Shown: positions 18,611 to 27,806 of the stretch, in pieces
Position numbering within the stretch: the stretch's first letter is position 1
Layout: every line of letters starts with the position of its first letter
Assembly (NCBI GenBank): GCA_030753265.1
Contig: JASMCQ010000022.1
Location: 1-64,000 of the forward strand
Source: Dehalococcoidia bacterium
GTDB lineage: Bacteria; Chloroflexota; Dehalococcoidia; UBA3495
Reading direction: 5' to 3'
Length of the DNA: 64,000 nucleotides
The notes under the pieces: generated by a model
Databases searched by the model: none
Told to the model about the DNA's origin: nothing
What the model saw: the letters and a program-made list of their open reading frames with translations, nothing else
Position numbers and translations under genes: made by a program

Positions 18611-19014
18611 TCTTCAGAGTCCTCGGTTTCTTCGCTGTCCGCTGCGGGTTCCTCGCCCTCCGGCTCAGCTTCGCCGGGTTCACCGGCTACGGGCTCCTCG
18701 TCCACTTCGTCGACAACCACCACGGCGTCGGCCTCCAGGTCGATGGCGCGCACGTCCGCAACTTGCCGCCGCTCCAGTATCTCCATCAAGCGCCAACGCT
18801 TGGTTTTGGAGATGGGCCTGGTCTCCTCGATTCGGACCACATCACCCAGGCGGCACTGGTTGAGGGCGTCGTGAACGTGGAAACGGGCCACGCGCCGCAC
18901 CTGTTTGCGGTAGAGACGGTTGCGTTGTTTCCAAACCATCTCCACAACCGCCGTTTGGCCTCGGGGCGTCCGCACCACCGAGCCGGTGCGGACTTTACGC
19001 ATCGATTTCGCCAC
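18607..19014 (-). CDS. rpsQ: Ribosomal protein S17 with acidic C-terminal tail
   Basis: A primary 16S-binding OB-fold protein. Residues 1-90 are S17-like: [38 protein letters not shown] and [16 protein letters not shown]. After that comes a tail of about 45 residues, nearly all Glu, Asp, Val, Pro and Ala, ending TEDSEE. Usual S17 length is 80-90, so the tail lengthens it by half. It lies between rpmC and rplN. Confidence 0.97.
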   Translation of the reverse strand: MAKSMRKVRTGSVVRTPRGQTAVVEMVWKQRNRLYRKQVRRVARFHVHDALNQCRLGDVVRIEETRPISKTKRWRLMEILERRQVADVRAIDLEADAVVVVDEVDEEPVAGEPGEAEPEGEEPAADSEETEDSEE

Positions 19015-19016
19015 TC

Positions 19017-19214
19017 TTACCTCTGTGCCAACTGGCGCTCTCTGATGACTGTGCGCAACCTGGCGATGGACTTCCGCACCCCGCGGGGTAGATTGGAATT
19101 GGGCAACTGGCCGGTGGTAGCCCGGAAGCGCAAGTGCATATACTCCCGGTAGGTCTTATCCAGCTCCTCCTTGAGTTGCTCGTCGGTCAAGGCTCGTATT
19201 TCGTGGATCTGCAT
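19017..19214 (-). CDS. rpmC: Ribosomal protein L29
   Basis: A 65-residue two-helix 50S protein at the tunnel exit. It begins MQIHEIRALTDEQLKEEL and has the LRFRATTGQLPNSN and IARLRTVIRERQL signatures. It follows rplP by 12 bp and precedes rpsQ by 2 bp. Confidence 0.97.
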   Translation of the reverse strand: MQIHEIRALTDEQLKEELDKTYREYMHLRFRATTGQLPNSNLPRGVRKSIARLRTVIRERQLAQR

Positions 19215-19226
19215 GACGCTCCCTCC

Positions 19227-19664
19227 CTAGCCGGCCCCGCCGGCCAGAGCCGCCATCCGGTTGCGGTGGACGGTCTTGGTGGGAATCGGCAGCTTGTGAG
19301 AGGCCAATTCCAGAGCGTCGACGGCGTCTTGTGGCGGTACTCCGGCAACCTCAAAGAGAATCCGGCCGGGCCTGACCACGGCAACCCAATGGTCGACGGC
19401 GGCCTTGCCGCCCCCCATCCGAACTTCGGCCGGCTTCTTGGAAACCGACTTATCCGGGAAGACCCGGACCCAAACCTGTCCGCCCCGCCGGAGGTGCCGG
19501 GTGACAGCCACCCGGGCCGCCTCAATCTGGCGGGCCGTGATCCAGTCGGTCCCCATTGCTTTCAATCCATACTCACCGAAGTTGATGGTGCTTCCCGTAC
19601 TGGCTGCGCCTTTGCGGCGGCCCCGGAAGGACTTGCGGTATTTAGTACGTTTTGGCTGTAGCAT
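19227..19664 (-). CDS. rplP: Ribosomal protein L16
   Basis: A 50S protein near the A-site tRNA elbow. The 145-residue product begins [19 protein letters not shown] and has the signatures [20 protein letters not shown] and [16 protein letters not shown]. It lies between rpsC and rpmC. Confidence 0.98.
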   Translation of the reverse strand: MLQPKRTKYRKSFRGRRKGAASTGSTINFGEYGLKAMGTDWITARQIEAARVAVTRHLRRGGQVWVRVFPDKSVSKKPAEVRMGGGKAAVDHWVAVVRPGRILFEVAGVPPQDAVDALELASHKLPIPTKTVHRNRMAALAGGAG

Positions 19665-19682
19665 GAGCGGTTCCTCTAACCC

Positions 19683-20417
19683 CTAGGCCTCGTCGACTAC
19701 TTCCAATTCTTCTTCTGGGGCGCCCGCCTGCACGGTCACCTCGACAGATTCCAGTTCCTCTTCCTGCTCCGGTGGCGGTGGCAAGATTTCCCCATGATAG
19801 ACCCAGGTCTTGACGCCCACTCGCCCCATTCCGGTGTGGGCCTCGGCCAGGCCGTAGTCGATGTCCGCCCGCAGGGTATGCAGGGGTACCCGGCCCAGCA
19901 TCAGCTTCTCCACCCGGGCGATCTCGGAGCCGGAAATCCGGCCCTTCACGATGATTTTGATCCCCTTGGCGCCCCCTTGCATCGCCCGCTGGGCGGCCTG
20001 GCGCATGGCCCGCCGGTAGGCTACCCGCCGCTCCAGTTGGTCGGCGATGTTCCGCGACACCAGGTAGGCGTCGATCTCCGGCTGGTTGATCTCGATGATG
20101 TTCAACTGGACCCGGCGTTTGGTTATCACCTCCAGCCGGCTGCGCAAACGCTTGACCCGTTCCCCATCCCTTCCGATGAGAATGCCAGGCCGGGCCGAAT
20201 GGATGTTGATTACGCTGTCCTGGGCGCCGCGGTCGATTTCCACCCGGGCGATCCCGGCGTCGGAAAAGGCCTTGTACTCGTTCCGAATGCAGCCCCGCAG
20301 ATTCAGGTCCTCCAGCACCAGGGTTCGATAGCTCGAGGTGTTGGGGGCAAACCAATGGGCCTTCCAATCTTTGACGATGCCCAGTCTAAAACCGTACGGA
20401 TGTGTCTTGTGGCCCAT
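19683..20417 (-). CDS. rpsC: Ribosomal protein S3 with acidic tail
   Basis: A 30S head protein lining the mRNA entry channel. The 244-residue product begins [18 protein letters not shown], has the KH-domain [15 protein letters not shown], and the C-terminal [20 protein letters not shown] and [20 protein letters not shown]. After [10 protein letters not shown] comes a Glu/Val-rich tail of about 25 residues. It lies between rplV and rplP. Confidence 0.98.
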   Translation of the reverse strand: MGHKTHPYGFRLGIVKDWKAHWFAPNTSSYRTLVLEDLNLRGCIRNEYKAFSDAGIARVEIDRGAQDSVINIHSARPGILIGRDGERVKRLRSRLEVITKRRVQLNIIEINQPEIDAYLVSRNIADQLERRVAYRRAMRQAAQRAMQGGAKGIKIIVKGRISGSEIARVEKLMLGRVPLHTLRADIDYGLAEAHTGMGRVGVKTWVYHGEILPPPPEQEEELESVEVTVQAGAPEEELEVVDEA

Positions 20418-20420
20418 GAC

Positions 20421-20768
20421 TTAGGTCTCCTCCCCTGCCTCGTCCACCAGGACGGTGATGTGGCTGGAGCGCTTGGTGATTCGGCCGATGCGGCCCCTGG
20501 CTCGGGGCCGGAACCGCTTCAAGGAACGGGCGTTATCCGCCGTGATGTGGACGATCCGCAAGGCGTCCCGGTCCATGTACATGTTGTTTTCGGCGTTGGC
20601 CGCGGCCGACTTGACCACCTTGGCCACGGTCTTGGCCCAGGGTGACGGCAGCAGGCCCAATGTATTCAGCGCATCATCTACCCGCTGGCCCCTCACCAGG
20701 TCCAAGATGGGTCTCAAGCGCTTCTGGGACGCTCCTATTTGTTTGGCCATGGCTCGTACTGGCGGCAC
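20421..20768 (-). CDS. rplV: Ribosomal protein L22
   Basis: A 50S protein whose hairpin lines the exit tunnel. The 115-residue product begins with a GTG (MPPVRAMAKQIGAS) and shows LVRGQRVDDALNTL, VVKSAAANAENN and the C-terminal RFRPRARGRIGRITKRSSHI hairpin motif. It lies 4 bp after rpsS and 3 bp before rpsC. Confidence 0.97.
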   Translation of the reverse strand: MPPVRAMAKQIGASQKRLRPILDLVRGQRVDDALNTLGLLPSPWAKTVAKVVKSAAANAENNMYMDRDALRIVHITADNARSLKRFRPRARGRIGRITKRSSHITVLVDEAGEET

Positions 20769-20772
20769 TACC

Positions 20773-21054
20773 TTACCTCACCCTGCTGGATCGTTCGGTG
20801 CGCACGTGGCCCCGGTAGGTACGGGTAGGAGCGAATTCGCCCAGCCGGTGACCCACCATGTTTTCGGTGACGAACACCGGTACATGACGGCGGCCGTCGT
20901 GGACGCCCATCGTCAGCCCCACCATTTCGGGCATGACCATCGAAGCTCGAGACCAGGTTCGAATAACCGTCTTGGCGCCGGACCGCTGGACGGCTTCCAC
21001 CTTCTTCATCAGCTTGGGATGAACGAATGGGCCCTTTTTAACCGATCGGGACAC
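20773..21054 (-). CDS. rpsS: Ribosomal protein S19
   Basis: A 30S head protein that contacts the 50S subunit. The 93-residue product begins [19 protein letters not shown] and has [13 protein letters not shown] and the signature [17 protein letters not shown]. It lies one base after the rplB stop. Confidence 0.98.
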   Translation of the reverse strand: MSRSVKKGPFVHPKLMKKVEAVQRSGAKTVIRTWSRASMVMPEMVGLTMGVHDGRRHVPVFVTENMVGHRLGEFAPTRTYRGHVRTERSSRVR

Positions 21055-21055
21055 T

Positions 21056-21889
21056 CTACCGCCTCCTGCCCCGGCGCATTATGAACCGGCTGCTGGCCTT
21101 CTTCTTCCGCCTGGTCTTATGGCCCAGAGTGGGCTTTCCCCAAGGTGACTTGGGGCCGGGCATTCCAATGGGCGAGCGGCCTTCACCGCCCCCGTGGGGA
21201 TGGTCCACCGGGTTCATCGCGACGCCCCGAACCTTGGGGCGGCGGCCCAGGTGGCGGCTGGCGCCGGCCTTGCCCAAACTCTCATTCTTGTGGTCTGGAT
21301 TGGATAGCTGCCCGATGCTGGCCCGGCAGTTCAACAGTATGCGGCGCATCTCCCCAGAGGGCAGGCGCACCAGCACGTATTCCCCTTCCCTCGACAGCAC
21401 CTGGGCGCCGACGCCGGCGCTTCGCACCATCTGACCGCCCCGCCCGGGGGTCAACTCTACGTTATGAACGACGGTGCCCGTGGGGATCGACCGCAGCGGC
21501 ATGCAGTTGCCGGGGTGGATCTCGGAACCGACGCCAGACTGCACCCAACTGCCCACCGTCAATCCCAGAGGAGCCAGGATGTAGCTCTTCTCCCCGTCGA
21601 CATAGTAGATCAGGGCGATGCGGGTGGTGCGGTTGGGATCGTACTCGATCGAGATTACGTGGCCGGGTACTCCATCCTTCATCCGCTTGAAATCGATGCG
21701 GCGGTACATCTGCCGCGGCCCGCCGCCCCGGCTCCGGGTGGTTATCCGGCCCCGGTTGTTGCGGCCGCCGTGCTTGGCCTGAGGAGATAATAGAGACTTC
21801 TCCGGCTTGCGCCGGGTGATCTCTTCGAAGGAGGGCCGGACCGCGTTGCGAGTCCCCGGAGTGACCGGCCTTAAGTTTTTCAGCGGCAT
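21056..21889 (-). CDS. rplB: Ribosomal protein L2
   Basis: A 50S protein close to the peptidyl-transferase centre. The 277-residue product begins [17 protein letters not shown], has [16 protein letters not shown] and the diagnostic [13 protein letters not shown], with the conserved His near the active centre. Length and order (rplW before it, rpsS after) are standard. Confidence 0.99.
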   Translation of the reverse strand: MPLKNLRPVTPGTRNAVRPSFEEITRRKPEKSLLSPQAKHGGRNNRGRITTRSRGGGPRQMYRRIDFKRMKDGVPGHVISIEYDPNRTTRIALIYYVDGEKSYILAPLGLTVGSWVQSGVGSEIHPGNCMPLRSIPTGTVVHNVELTPGRGGQMVRSAGVGAQVLSREGEYVLVRLPSGEMRRILLNCRASIGQLSNPDHKNESLGKAGASRHLGRRPKVRGVAMNPVDHPHGGGEGRSPIGMPGPKSPWGKPTLGHKTRRKKKASSRFIMRRGRRR

Positions 21890-21916
21890 GGTTGCATTCC
21901 TGCGATACTACTGGGC

Positions 21917-22201
21917 CTAGAGCCCTTCAATCAGGTTGATCCGGTCGCCGGTTTTCAGCGTGACCACGGCCTTCTTGATGTCCGGCTGTTTGACGGCACG
22001 GGGGCCGTAGCGTTTGCGCTTGCCGTGAATCTTGGTGATGTTTACGTCCATCACCGTTACGTCGAAATTGGTCTCCACGGCCTGTTTGACTTCCACCTTG
22101 TTGGCCTTGAGCGCCACCTGGAAGGTGTACTTGCCCGATTCCTGGAGAAGAGTGCTTTTCTCCGTGATGGTTGGTTTGATCAACACCTTGTGGATGTTCA
22201 T
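21917..22201 (-). CDS. rplW: Ribosomal protein L23
   Basis: A tunnel-exit protein and docking site for trigger factor and SRP. The 94-residue product begins MNIHKVLIKPTITEKSTLL and has ANKVEVKQAVETNFDV and the KRKRYGPR segment. Its ATG abuts the rplD stop. Confidence 0.98.
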   Translation of the reverse strand: MNIHKVLIKPTITEKSTLLQESGKYTFQVALKANKVEVKQAVETNFDVTVMDVNITKIHGKRKRYGPRAVKQPDIKKAVVTLKTGDRINLIEGL

Positions 22202-22984
22202 CTAGGCCCCTGCCTCCTCTTCGGAAGCCTGGTCCAAATCCGGGGAGGCTGCGGCTTCTTCCACCGCCTCAGCCACCGCAACGGCTTCATCCGGTTCCGG
22301 AGCTTCCGCCTCGGCATCCGCCGAAGCAATCCCCGCCTTCAGGGCCCGGCGCCCCCGTGCGGCCGCGACCAGGAACTGCTCGGCCCACCGGGCCGCCTCC
22401 AACGTGATTATAACGGTGTCCCGGCGCAGGAGTTCATGAGCGTTGAGCAGGCCGACCGGGAGTGTCCAAATCTTTTGCAGGTTATGGGCAGCGCGGACCA
22501 CCTTCTGTTCAGAACCAAGGGTCACCAACAGCGCCGAGCTGGAGATGCCCAGATTGTTCAGGAGTTCGACCATCGACCTGGTCTTGCCATCCACCCGGTC
22601 CATGCTGTCCAGGCAGACGAGCCGGCGCTGCCGGGCCTTGTCGGAAAGTACGCATTTGAGGGCCAGGTGGCGCATCCGGCGCGGCAGCGCCTTGCGGTAG
22701 TCGCGGGGATGGGGTCCGAACACGACGCCGCCGTGACGCCATTGAGGTGACCGGATGCTGCCCTGACGGGCGCGTCCGGTATGCTTCTGAACCCAGGGTT
22801 TGCGACCTCCGCCGGACACTTGGGCCCGGGTCTTGGTGTCGTGGGTGCCCTGGCGCCTATTGAGCTGATATATGACCAACGCCTGGTGCACCAGGGAGTG
22901 GTTCATGGGCACGTTGAAGACGGCGTCGTCCAGTTCAATCGTCTGGACGGTGTCACCGTTCTGATTTCTTACTGGGACTTCCAT
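22202..22984 (-). CDS. rplD: Ribosomal protein L4 with acidic C-terminal tail
   Basis: A 50S protein with a tunnel-constriction loop; in some bacteria it also regulates the S10 operon. Residues 1-215 match L4: RQGTHDTKTRAQVSGGGRKP, TGRARQGSIRSPQWRHGGV and GPHPRDYRKALPRRMR. After about residue 217 comes a tail of about 43 residues rich in Ala and Glu (AEAEAPEPDEAVAVAEAVEE). Usual length is about 205. It lies between rplC and rplW. Confidence 0.97.
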   Translation of the reverse strand: MEVPVRNQNGDTVQTIELDDAVFNVPMNHSLVHQALVIYQLNRRQGTHDTKTRAQVSGGGRKPWVQKHTGRARQGSIRSPQWRHGGVVFGPHPRDYRKALPRRMRHLALKCVLSDKARQRRLVCLDSMDRVDGKTRSMVELLNNLGISSSALLVTLGSEQKVVRAAHNLQKIWTLPVGLLNAHELLRRDTVIITLEAARWAEQFLVAAARGRRALKAGIASADAEAEAPEPDEAVAVAEAVEEAAASPDLDQASEEEAGA

Positions 22985-23000
22985 GTCCTAGAATAACCCC

Positions 23001-23636
23001 CTAGTCGCCGGCCGGCGCCCGTTTATCGGTGCGTCGGATTTGAAGGAGTCCGTTGGGCGCCCCCGGGATGCCCCCTTTAACGAAGAGCAGGTTGCGGTCG
23101 GTGTCCACGCTGACCAGTTCCAGGCCTTTTACGGTAATTCGCCGGTTGCCCATGTGGCCGGCCATCTTCAGCCCTTTGAACACCTTACCCGGTGTGGTGC
23201 CGCCCCCGATGGAGCCCGGCGCTCGCGCCCGGTCCGACTGGCCGTGGGTTCGAGGCCCGCCGTGGAAGCCGTGCCGCTTCATCACGCCGGCAAAGCCCCG
23301 GCCTTTTGACCGTGCGATCACGTCGAGCTTTTCTCCGGGCTCGAATATTTCGACGCCGATGGTCTGCCCCACGTGAAACTCGTTAACGTCATCGGCCGAG
23401 ACTTCACGCAGGTGGCGGCACTGCTGACTGCTTTTCAGGTGCCCGGCCAGAGGTTTGTTGAGCCGTTTGACCTCGCCAAACCCCAGTTGGACCGCCTGGT
23501 AGCCGTCATCTTCTTCGGTCTTGACCTGGGTCACTATGCAAGGACCGGCTTCGATCACGGTGACCGGGACCACTCGGCCGTCTTCGCGGAAGACCTGGGT
23601 CATGCCTATTTTCTTGCCGAGAAATCCTCGGATCAT
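23001..23636 (-). CDS. rplC: Ribosomal protein L3
   Basis: A 50S assembly initiator. It begins [16 protein letters not shown] and has the signature [20 protein letters not shown] followed by [19 protein letters not shown] place the start at the ATG at 23636, preceded by AGGTG; the upstream GTG at 23645 adds only three residues. It lies between rpsJ and rplD. Confidence 0.98.
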   Translation of the reverse strand: MIRGFLGKKIGMTQVFREDGRVVPVTVIEAGPCIVTQVKTEEDDGYQAVQLGFGEVKRLNKPLAGHLKSSQQCRHLREVSADDVNEFHVGQTIGVEIFEPGEKLDVIARSKGRGFAGVMKRHGFHGGPRTHGQSDRARAPGSIGGGTTPGKVFKGLKMAGHMGNRRITVKGLELVSVDTDRNLLFVKGGIPGAPNGLLQIRRTDKRAPAGD

Positions 23637-23708
23637 GTTGAACACCTGTGCCCTGGAGCTTGGCTCAAGGCTGCCTTAAAGCTTGCCTAGAGTTTGCCTA
23701 ATACTTGC

Positions 23709-24020
23709 CTAAAGCTTGATCGAAATGTCCACTCCCGCGGGCAAGTTTAGCCGCGTCAGGGAGTCAATGGTTTTTGACGTTGGCTCCAGTATGTCGATGA
23801 GCCGTTTATGAGTCCGAATCTCGAAGTGCTCCCGAGAGTCCTTATCGACGTGAGGGCCTCGGATCACGCAAAACCGTCTGATGCGGGTGGGTAGGGGCAC
23901 CGGCCCGGCGATCCTGGCCCCCGTACGCTCGGCAGTTTCCACTATCTGCCCGGCGGACAGGTCCAACATTTTGTGGTCGAAAGCCTTCAGGATAATTCGT
24001 ACTTTTTGCCGTGTAACCAT
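23709..24020 (-). CDS. rpsJ: Ribosomal protein S10
   Basis: A 30S head protein, also the NusE antitermination factor. The 103-residue product begins [20 protein letters not shown] and has the signature [20 protein letters not shown]. It lies 27 bp after fusA, without tuf in between. Confidence 0.98.
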   Translation of the reverse strand: MVTRQKVRIILKAFDHKMLDLSAGQIVETAERTGARIAGPVPLPTRIRRFCVIRGPHVDKDSREHFEIRTHKRLIDILEPTSKTIDSLTRLNLPAGVDISIKL

Positions 24021-24047
24021 CTTTACCCTAACGCCGCCCCGTCGCGG

Positions 24048-26132
24048 CTAAACAACGTTAACGATTGACTTCAGCACGTTCTCCGAGACCGGTTCGTAGT
24101 ACCGGAACTCCATGGTGTAAGAGGCGCGACCCTGGGTTATCGAGCGTAGCGCCGTGGTGTAGGAGAAGGTCTCCCCCAGGGGCAGCAACGCCCGGACCAC
24201 TTGCACGCCTTCCTCGCCCTCGATGGTCTTTATCTGCGCCCGCCGGGTGCCCAGGTCTCCCAGCACGTCACTCAGGAACTCGCCGGGAGTGACTACCTCC
24301 ATGTCGGCGATGGGCTCCAGGAGTACCGGGGCCCCCTTCTTGGCTCCTTCGCGGATGGCCAGTATGCCGGCGTTTCGGAAAGACATCTCCGATGAGTCCA
24401 CTGTATGGTAGCTGCCATCTACCAGGGTGATTTTCAAATCCACCAACGGATAGCTGCCCAAGGGACCGTTGTTAACGGCTTGGCGCACACCCTTTTCGAC
24501 CGCGGAGATATACTCCCTTGGGATGGCCCCTCCGTGGATGGCATTCACGAAGACTATCCCGCCGCCCTGCTCCAGCGGCTCCAGCTCCAGCCACACGTGG
24601 CCGAACTGTCCGTGGCCGCCGGTCTGCCGGACGAACCGGCCCTCGCTCCGGACCGGCTTGGTTAGCGTCTCCCGGTAGGAGACCCGGGGCCTGCCCACGT
24701 TGGCTTCAACGTTGAACTCCCGGCGCATCCGGTCCACCAGCACTTCAAGGTGCAACTCGCCCATCCCGGCGATGAGGGTTTGCCCGGTCTCGTCGTTGAA
24801 GCTGACCACGAAGGTCGGGTCTTCATCCGAGAGCTTGCGCAGGGCGTCGGTGAGGCGGTCCTGGTCGGCCCGGCTCTTTGGCTCGATCGCCACCGCCACC
24901 ACCGGGGCGGGGAACTTGGGCGGTTCGAGCATGACCTGGTCCGTGAGGCCGCATATGGTGTCCCCGGTAAAGGTGTTCTTCAGACCCACGGCGGCGCAGA
25001 TGTTGCCCGCGGTGACCTCTTCCAACTCCTCCCGGCGGTTGGCATGCATGAGAAGCAGCCGCCCCATCCGCTCCCGCTGGTCCTTGGTAACGTTGACCAC
25101 CGAGGCGCCGGACTTGACCGTTCCCGAATACACCCGCAAGAAGACCAGGCGGCCGACGTAGGGATCAGTCGCCACCTTGAAGGCCAGGGCTGCCAGAGGT
25201 TCGTCGACGTCGGCAGTGCGAACGGCCGCCCGTTCGGTGCGGGGGTCGATCCCTTCCACCGGCGGTATATCCGCCGGCGATGGCAAGTAGCGGAGGACCG
25301 CGTCCAGCAGGGGGTGCACCCCTTTGCCGGAGGTGGCGGTGCCGCAGAGAACGGGCACCAACTGGCCCGTGATGGTGGCCTGCCGCAGCGCACGACGCAA
25401 GGCGTCCGCCTCTATCTCCTCGCCCTCCAGATACCGAATCAGCAACGGTTCATCGGTTTCCACGATCTTCTCGATCATGGCCTGCCGGTACTGTCGGAAG
25501 GTCTCCTCGTACTCAGCGGGCAACGGGACCTGGGTCGGGCCGTGCCCGTTGGTTCCAATGTAGCTGGGGCCGGAGTATATAGTGGCCATGCCGCCGATAA
25601 GGTCGGCCACGCCGTGAAATTCCGCTTCCGCGCCGATGGGCAATTGAATAGGCACCGGATTGCCCTTGAGGCGGCGGCGAATGGACTCGATGGTGCGCTC
25701 GTAGCTGGCCCCAACCCGGTCCATCTTGTTGACGAAACAGATGCGGGGCACGTTATAGGTGTCGGCTTGACGCCAGACGGTCTCCGACTGGGACTGGACG
25801 CCGGCGACGGCATCCAAAACGACGACTCCGCCATCCAAAACCCGCAGGCTACGTTCCACCTCGGCGGTGAAATCCACGTGCCCGGGGGTATCGATGATGT
25901 TTATCTGGTGGTCGCGCCACGATGTGCTGGTGGCGGCGGCGGTAATGGTTATTCCCCGCTCTCGCTCTTGGGGCATCCAGTCCATGATGGTGGTGCCCTC
26001 GTCCACTTCCCCGGCCCGGTGAATCCGGCCGGTGATATACAGCACCCGCTCGGTCACGGTGGTCTTGCCGGCGTCGATGTGGGCAATGAACCCGATATTG
26101 CGAATCTTGGTAAGGTGGGAATTCTTATTCAT
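24048..26132 (-). CDS. fusA: Translation elongation factor G
   Basis: A GTPase that drives translocation of tRNA and mRNA. The P-loop AHIDAGKTT is at 17-25, then RGITITAAAT (switch I), DTPGHVDFT (switch II) and NKMD (G4). Domains II-V follow; HTVDSSEMSF in domain IV and SYTTALRSITQGRASY near the end are typical. I use the ATG at 26132, preceded by AGGTGG; a GTG at 26144 is possible. Total length is 694 residues. It is part of the str set, but tuf is absent here. Confidence 0.98.
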   Translation of the reverse strand: MNKNSHLTKIRNIGFIAHIDAGKTTVTERVLYITGRIHRAGEVDEGTTIMDWMPQERERGITITAAATSTSWRDHQINIIDTPGHVDFTAEVERSLRVLDGGVVVLDAVAGVQSQSETVWRQADTYNVPRICFVNKMDRVGASYERTIESIRRRLKGNPVPIQLPIGAEAEFHGVADLIGGMATIYSGPSYIGTNGHGPTQVPLPAEYEETFRQYRQAMIEKIVETDEPLLIRYLEGEEIEADALRRALRQATITGQLVPVLCGTATSGKGVHPLLDAVLRYLPSPADIPPVEGIDPRTERAAVRTADVDEPLAALAFKVATDPYVGRLVFLRVYSGTVKSGASVVNVTKDQRERMGRLLLMHANRREELEEVTAGNICAAVGLKNTFTGDTICGLTDQVMLEPPKFPAPVVAVAIEPKSRADQDRLTDALRKLSDEDPTFVVSFNDETGQTLIAGMGELHLEVLVDRMRREFNVEANVGRPRVSYRETLTKPVRSEGRFVRQTGGHGQFGHVWLELEPLEQGGGIVFVNAIHGGAIPREYISAVEKGVRQAVNNGPLGSYPLVDLKITLVDGSYHTVDSSEMSFRNAGILAIREGAKKGAPVLLEPIADMEVVTPGEFLSDVLGDLGTRRAQIKTIEGEEGVQVVRALLPLGETFSYTTALRSITQGRASYTMEFRYYEPVSENVLKSIVNVV

Positions 26133-26165
26133 AATATATGCCACCTGGGTACGCCCCAGGGTGAT

Positions 26166-26636
26166 CTACCCTCTATAGTGGACGAAGGCCCGGTTGGCCT
26201 CGGCCATTCTGTGCAGTTCATCCTTACGGCGCACCGCCGCCCCTTCACCTTTGGAAGCCTCCAGGAGTTCTTGGGCCAGTCCGTTGCGCATTGGCATCCC
26301 TTTGCGAGCCCTGGCCCCCCGGATCAGCCATCGCATGGCTAGGGCCTCGCTGCGGCCGACGCGGAGTTCCGTTGGAACCTGGTATGTGGCCCCGCCCACG
26401 CGTTTGGGCTTCACCTCAACCAGGGGAGTGGCGTTCTTGATAGCCAACTGGAATATCTCCAGGGGCTCCCGGTTGGACTGATCCCGGATGATGTCGAAGG
26501 CCTTATAGATGATGCGTTGGGCCGTCGTCTTCTTGCCCCGCTGCATCACCCTGTTGATGAACCGGGCCAACTCCTGGTTGTTGTATTGCGGATCCGGAGG
26601 AACTAGCCTCCGCTCTGCGCGTCTTCGCCTAGACAT
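26166..26636 (-). CDS. rpsG: Ribosomal protein S7
   Basis: A 30S head assembly initiator. The 156-residue product begins MSRRRRAERRLVPPDPQYNN and has the signature FINRVMQRGKKTTAQRI and ATYQVPTELRVGRSEALAMR. Normal length. It lies between rpsL and fusA. Confidence 0.98.
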   Translation of the reverse strand: MSRRRRAERRLVPPDPQYNNQELARFINRVMQRGKKTTAQRIIYKAFDIIRDQSNREPLEIFQLAIKNATPLVEVKPKRVGGATYQVPTELRVGRSEALAMRWLIRGARARKGMPMRNGLAQELLEASKGEGAAVRRKDELHRMAEANRAFVHYRG

Positions 26637-26701
26637 AAACCATCACATCTTAGCTCAGCCCTGGTGGGGAACCGAGGGAATTGAAACTCGAGGAAACCCG
26701 G

Positions 26702-27127
26702 CTAGCTGACGGCGGCGCGGGGCTTGTCCGCGCCGTACTTGCTGCGCCCCCGGCGGCGGTTTTGCACACCTTCACAGTCAAGGGCGCTGCGGACCACGTG
26801 ATAGCGGACACCCGGCAGGTCCTTCACTCGGCCACCCCGGATCAGGACTACCGAGTGCTCTTGAAGGTTGTGGCCGACGCCACCGATGTACGCGGTAACC
26901 TCAACCCCGTTGGTCAGCCTTACCCGGGCTATCTTGCGAAGCGCCGAGTTGGGTTTCTTAGGAGTCATCGTCCGCACTTGAATGCAGACGCCCCGCCTCT
27001 GAGGACATCCGGGACCCCACTTGACGCGGTTGCGCAAGGAGTTCTGCACCCAATGCATCGCGGGAGCCTTGGTCTTTTTACGGACCGGCTTGCGACCCTT
27101 CCTGATAAGTTGGTTAACAGTGGGCAT
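26702..27127 (-). CDS. rpsL: Ribosomal protein S12
   Basis: A decoding-centre protein and the site of streptomycin resistance mutations. It begins [20 protein letters not shown]; the ATG at 27127 is preceded by [16 protein letters not shown] and [13 protein letters not shown] hold the conserved loop residues in wild-type form. An insert of about 12 residues ([13 protein letters not shown]) precedes the QRRGVC motif, as in the longer S12 variants. It is the first gene of the ribosomal run, about 30 bases after a strong predicted promoter. Confidence 0.98.
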   Translation of the reverse strand: MPTVNQLIRKGRKPVRKKTKAPAMHWVQNSLRNRVKWGPGCPQRRGVCIQVRTMTPKKPNSALRKIARVRLTNGVEVTAYIGGVGHNLQEHSVVLIRGGRVKDLPGVRYHVVRSALDCEGVQNRRRGRSKYGADKPRAAVS

Positions 27128-27164
27128 AGAACGACTCCGCTGGTCAAGTAGACAGCAATATAGA

Positions 27165-27193
27165 ATTCTAGCAACCACGCCAGATATTGTCAA
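27165..27193 (-). promoter_or_regulatory. Promoter of the ribosomal protein cluster
   Basis: On the minus strand a perfect TTGACA (27193-27188) is followed after exactly 17 bp by TAGAAT (27170-27165). The predicted transcription start is about 30 bases before the rpsL ATG. It is the best promoter match seen in the window. Confidence 0.85.
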
Positions 27194-27352
27194 CTTGAAT
27201 TCCGGCGATCCAGAGACGAATCACGGTTACCGGGGGAATCGTCCGTTGACCTTCGATTCCCTTCCATCTACGGCTTCATTTACGGCGGCCCAAGCCGGCG
27301 CCGGCCCGGCCCGGGAAACGGCTCCCCAGAATCTGGGACAAGCCGGTGTTGC

Positions 27353-27381
27353 TTGACAACCCTGGAGTGTGAGGATACAGT
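27353..27381 (+). promoter_or_regulatory. Promoter of the cobalamin operon
   Basis: TTGACA at 27353-27358 and TACAGT at 27376-27381 with a 17-bp spacer, about 75 bp before the riboswitch. It is divergent from the rpsL promoter. Confidence 0.65.
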
Positions 27382-27454
27382 ATGTCCCAATCTGGCGGCA
27401 AGCCTTCTCGCGGGTAATTCCCGCCGCCATACATTAACAACTGAAAAGCCCACC

Positions 27455-27616
27455 CGAGGCACCGTTACGGTTTAATAGGGAAGGCGGTGAAAAGCCGCCG
27501 CGGTTGCGCCACTGTATGCGGAGGGTAGGCCGACGATGAACCACTGCTGTACCGCGAAGCGCGGATGGCGGGAAGGGGTCGGCCAACCGGGTTCCGTGAG
27601 TCAGGAGACCTGCCCG
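27455..27616 (+). promoter_or_regulatory. Cobalamin (AdoCbl) riboswitch
   Basis: The conserved elements are in order: GGTTTAATAGGGAA near 27469, CGGTGAAAA then CCGCGGTTGCGCCACTGT at 27485-27515, GGCGGGAAGG near 27567, and the B12 box GAGTCAGGAGACCTGCC at 27598-27614. This aptamer binds cobalamins and normally lowers expression when B12 is sufficient. The genes downstream (cbiE, cobN, cobalt transport) are classical B12-regulon members, and a terminator lies 94 bp further on. Confidence 0.95.
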
Positions 27617-27663
27617 GGATGGGGGAGCTCAACTCTGCGCCAAACAGAAAGGTTCCTCTTGGG

Positions 27664-27681
27664 AATACTGCGCCCAGTATT
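27664..27681 (+). promoter_or_regulatory. Hairpin in riboswitch expression platform
   Basis: AATACTG and CAGTATT form a perfect 7-bp stem around a CGCC loop, between the aptamer and the terminator. It may be part of the switching structure; no alternative pairing with the terminator stem was found by eye. Confidence 0.4.
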
Positions 27682-27709
27682 ACCCATGAAACTTATAGAA
27701 GTAAACTCG

Positions 27710-27746
27710 ACCCCTGGCCAGAGCAGAGCCAGGGGTTTTTGATTTT
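27710..27746 (+). terminator. Rho-independent terminator of the riboswitch
   Basis: CCCCTGGC (27711-27718) pairs perfectly with GCCAGGGG (27728-27735), with an added A-U pair, and TTTTTGATTTT follows. It lies before the first coding sequence, so it most likely works as a transcription-attenuating platform. Confidence 0.9.
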
Positions 27747-27806
27747 GACGGGGGCACGAAGAAGCAGCCGGTTTGGGCAGCCGGGTTAGACCAACGGAGA
27801 ACCCCC

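Noticed and set aside
24750..26342. 530-residue frame on the plus strand antisense to fusA and rpsG
   Set aside because: It is the shadow of two certain genes in high-GC DNA, rich in Gly, His and Arg, without homology.
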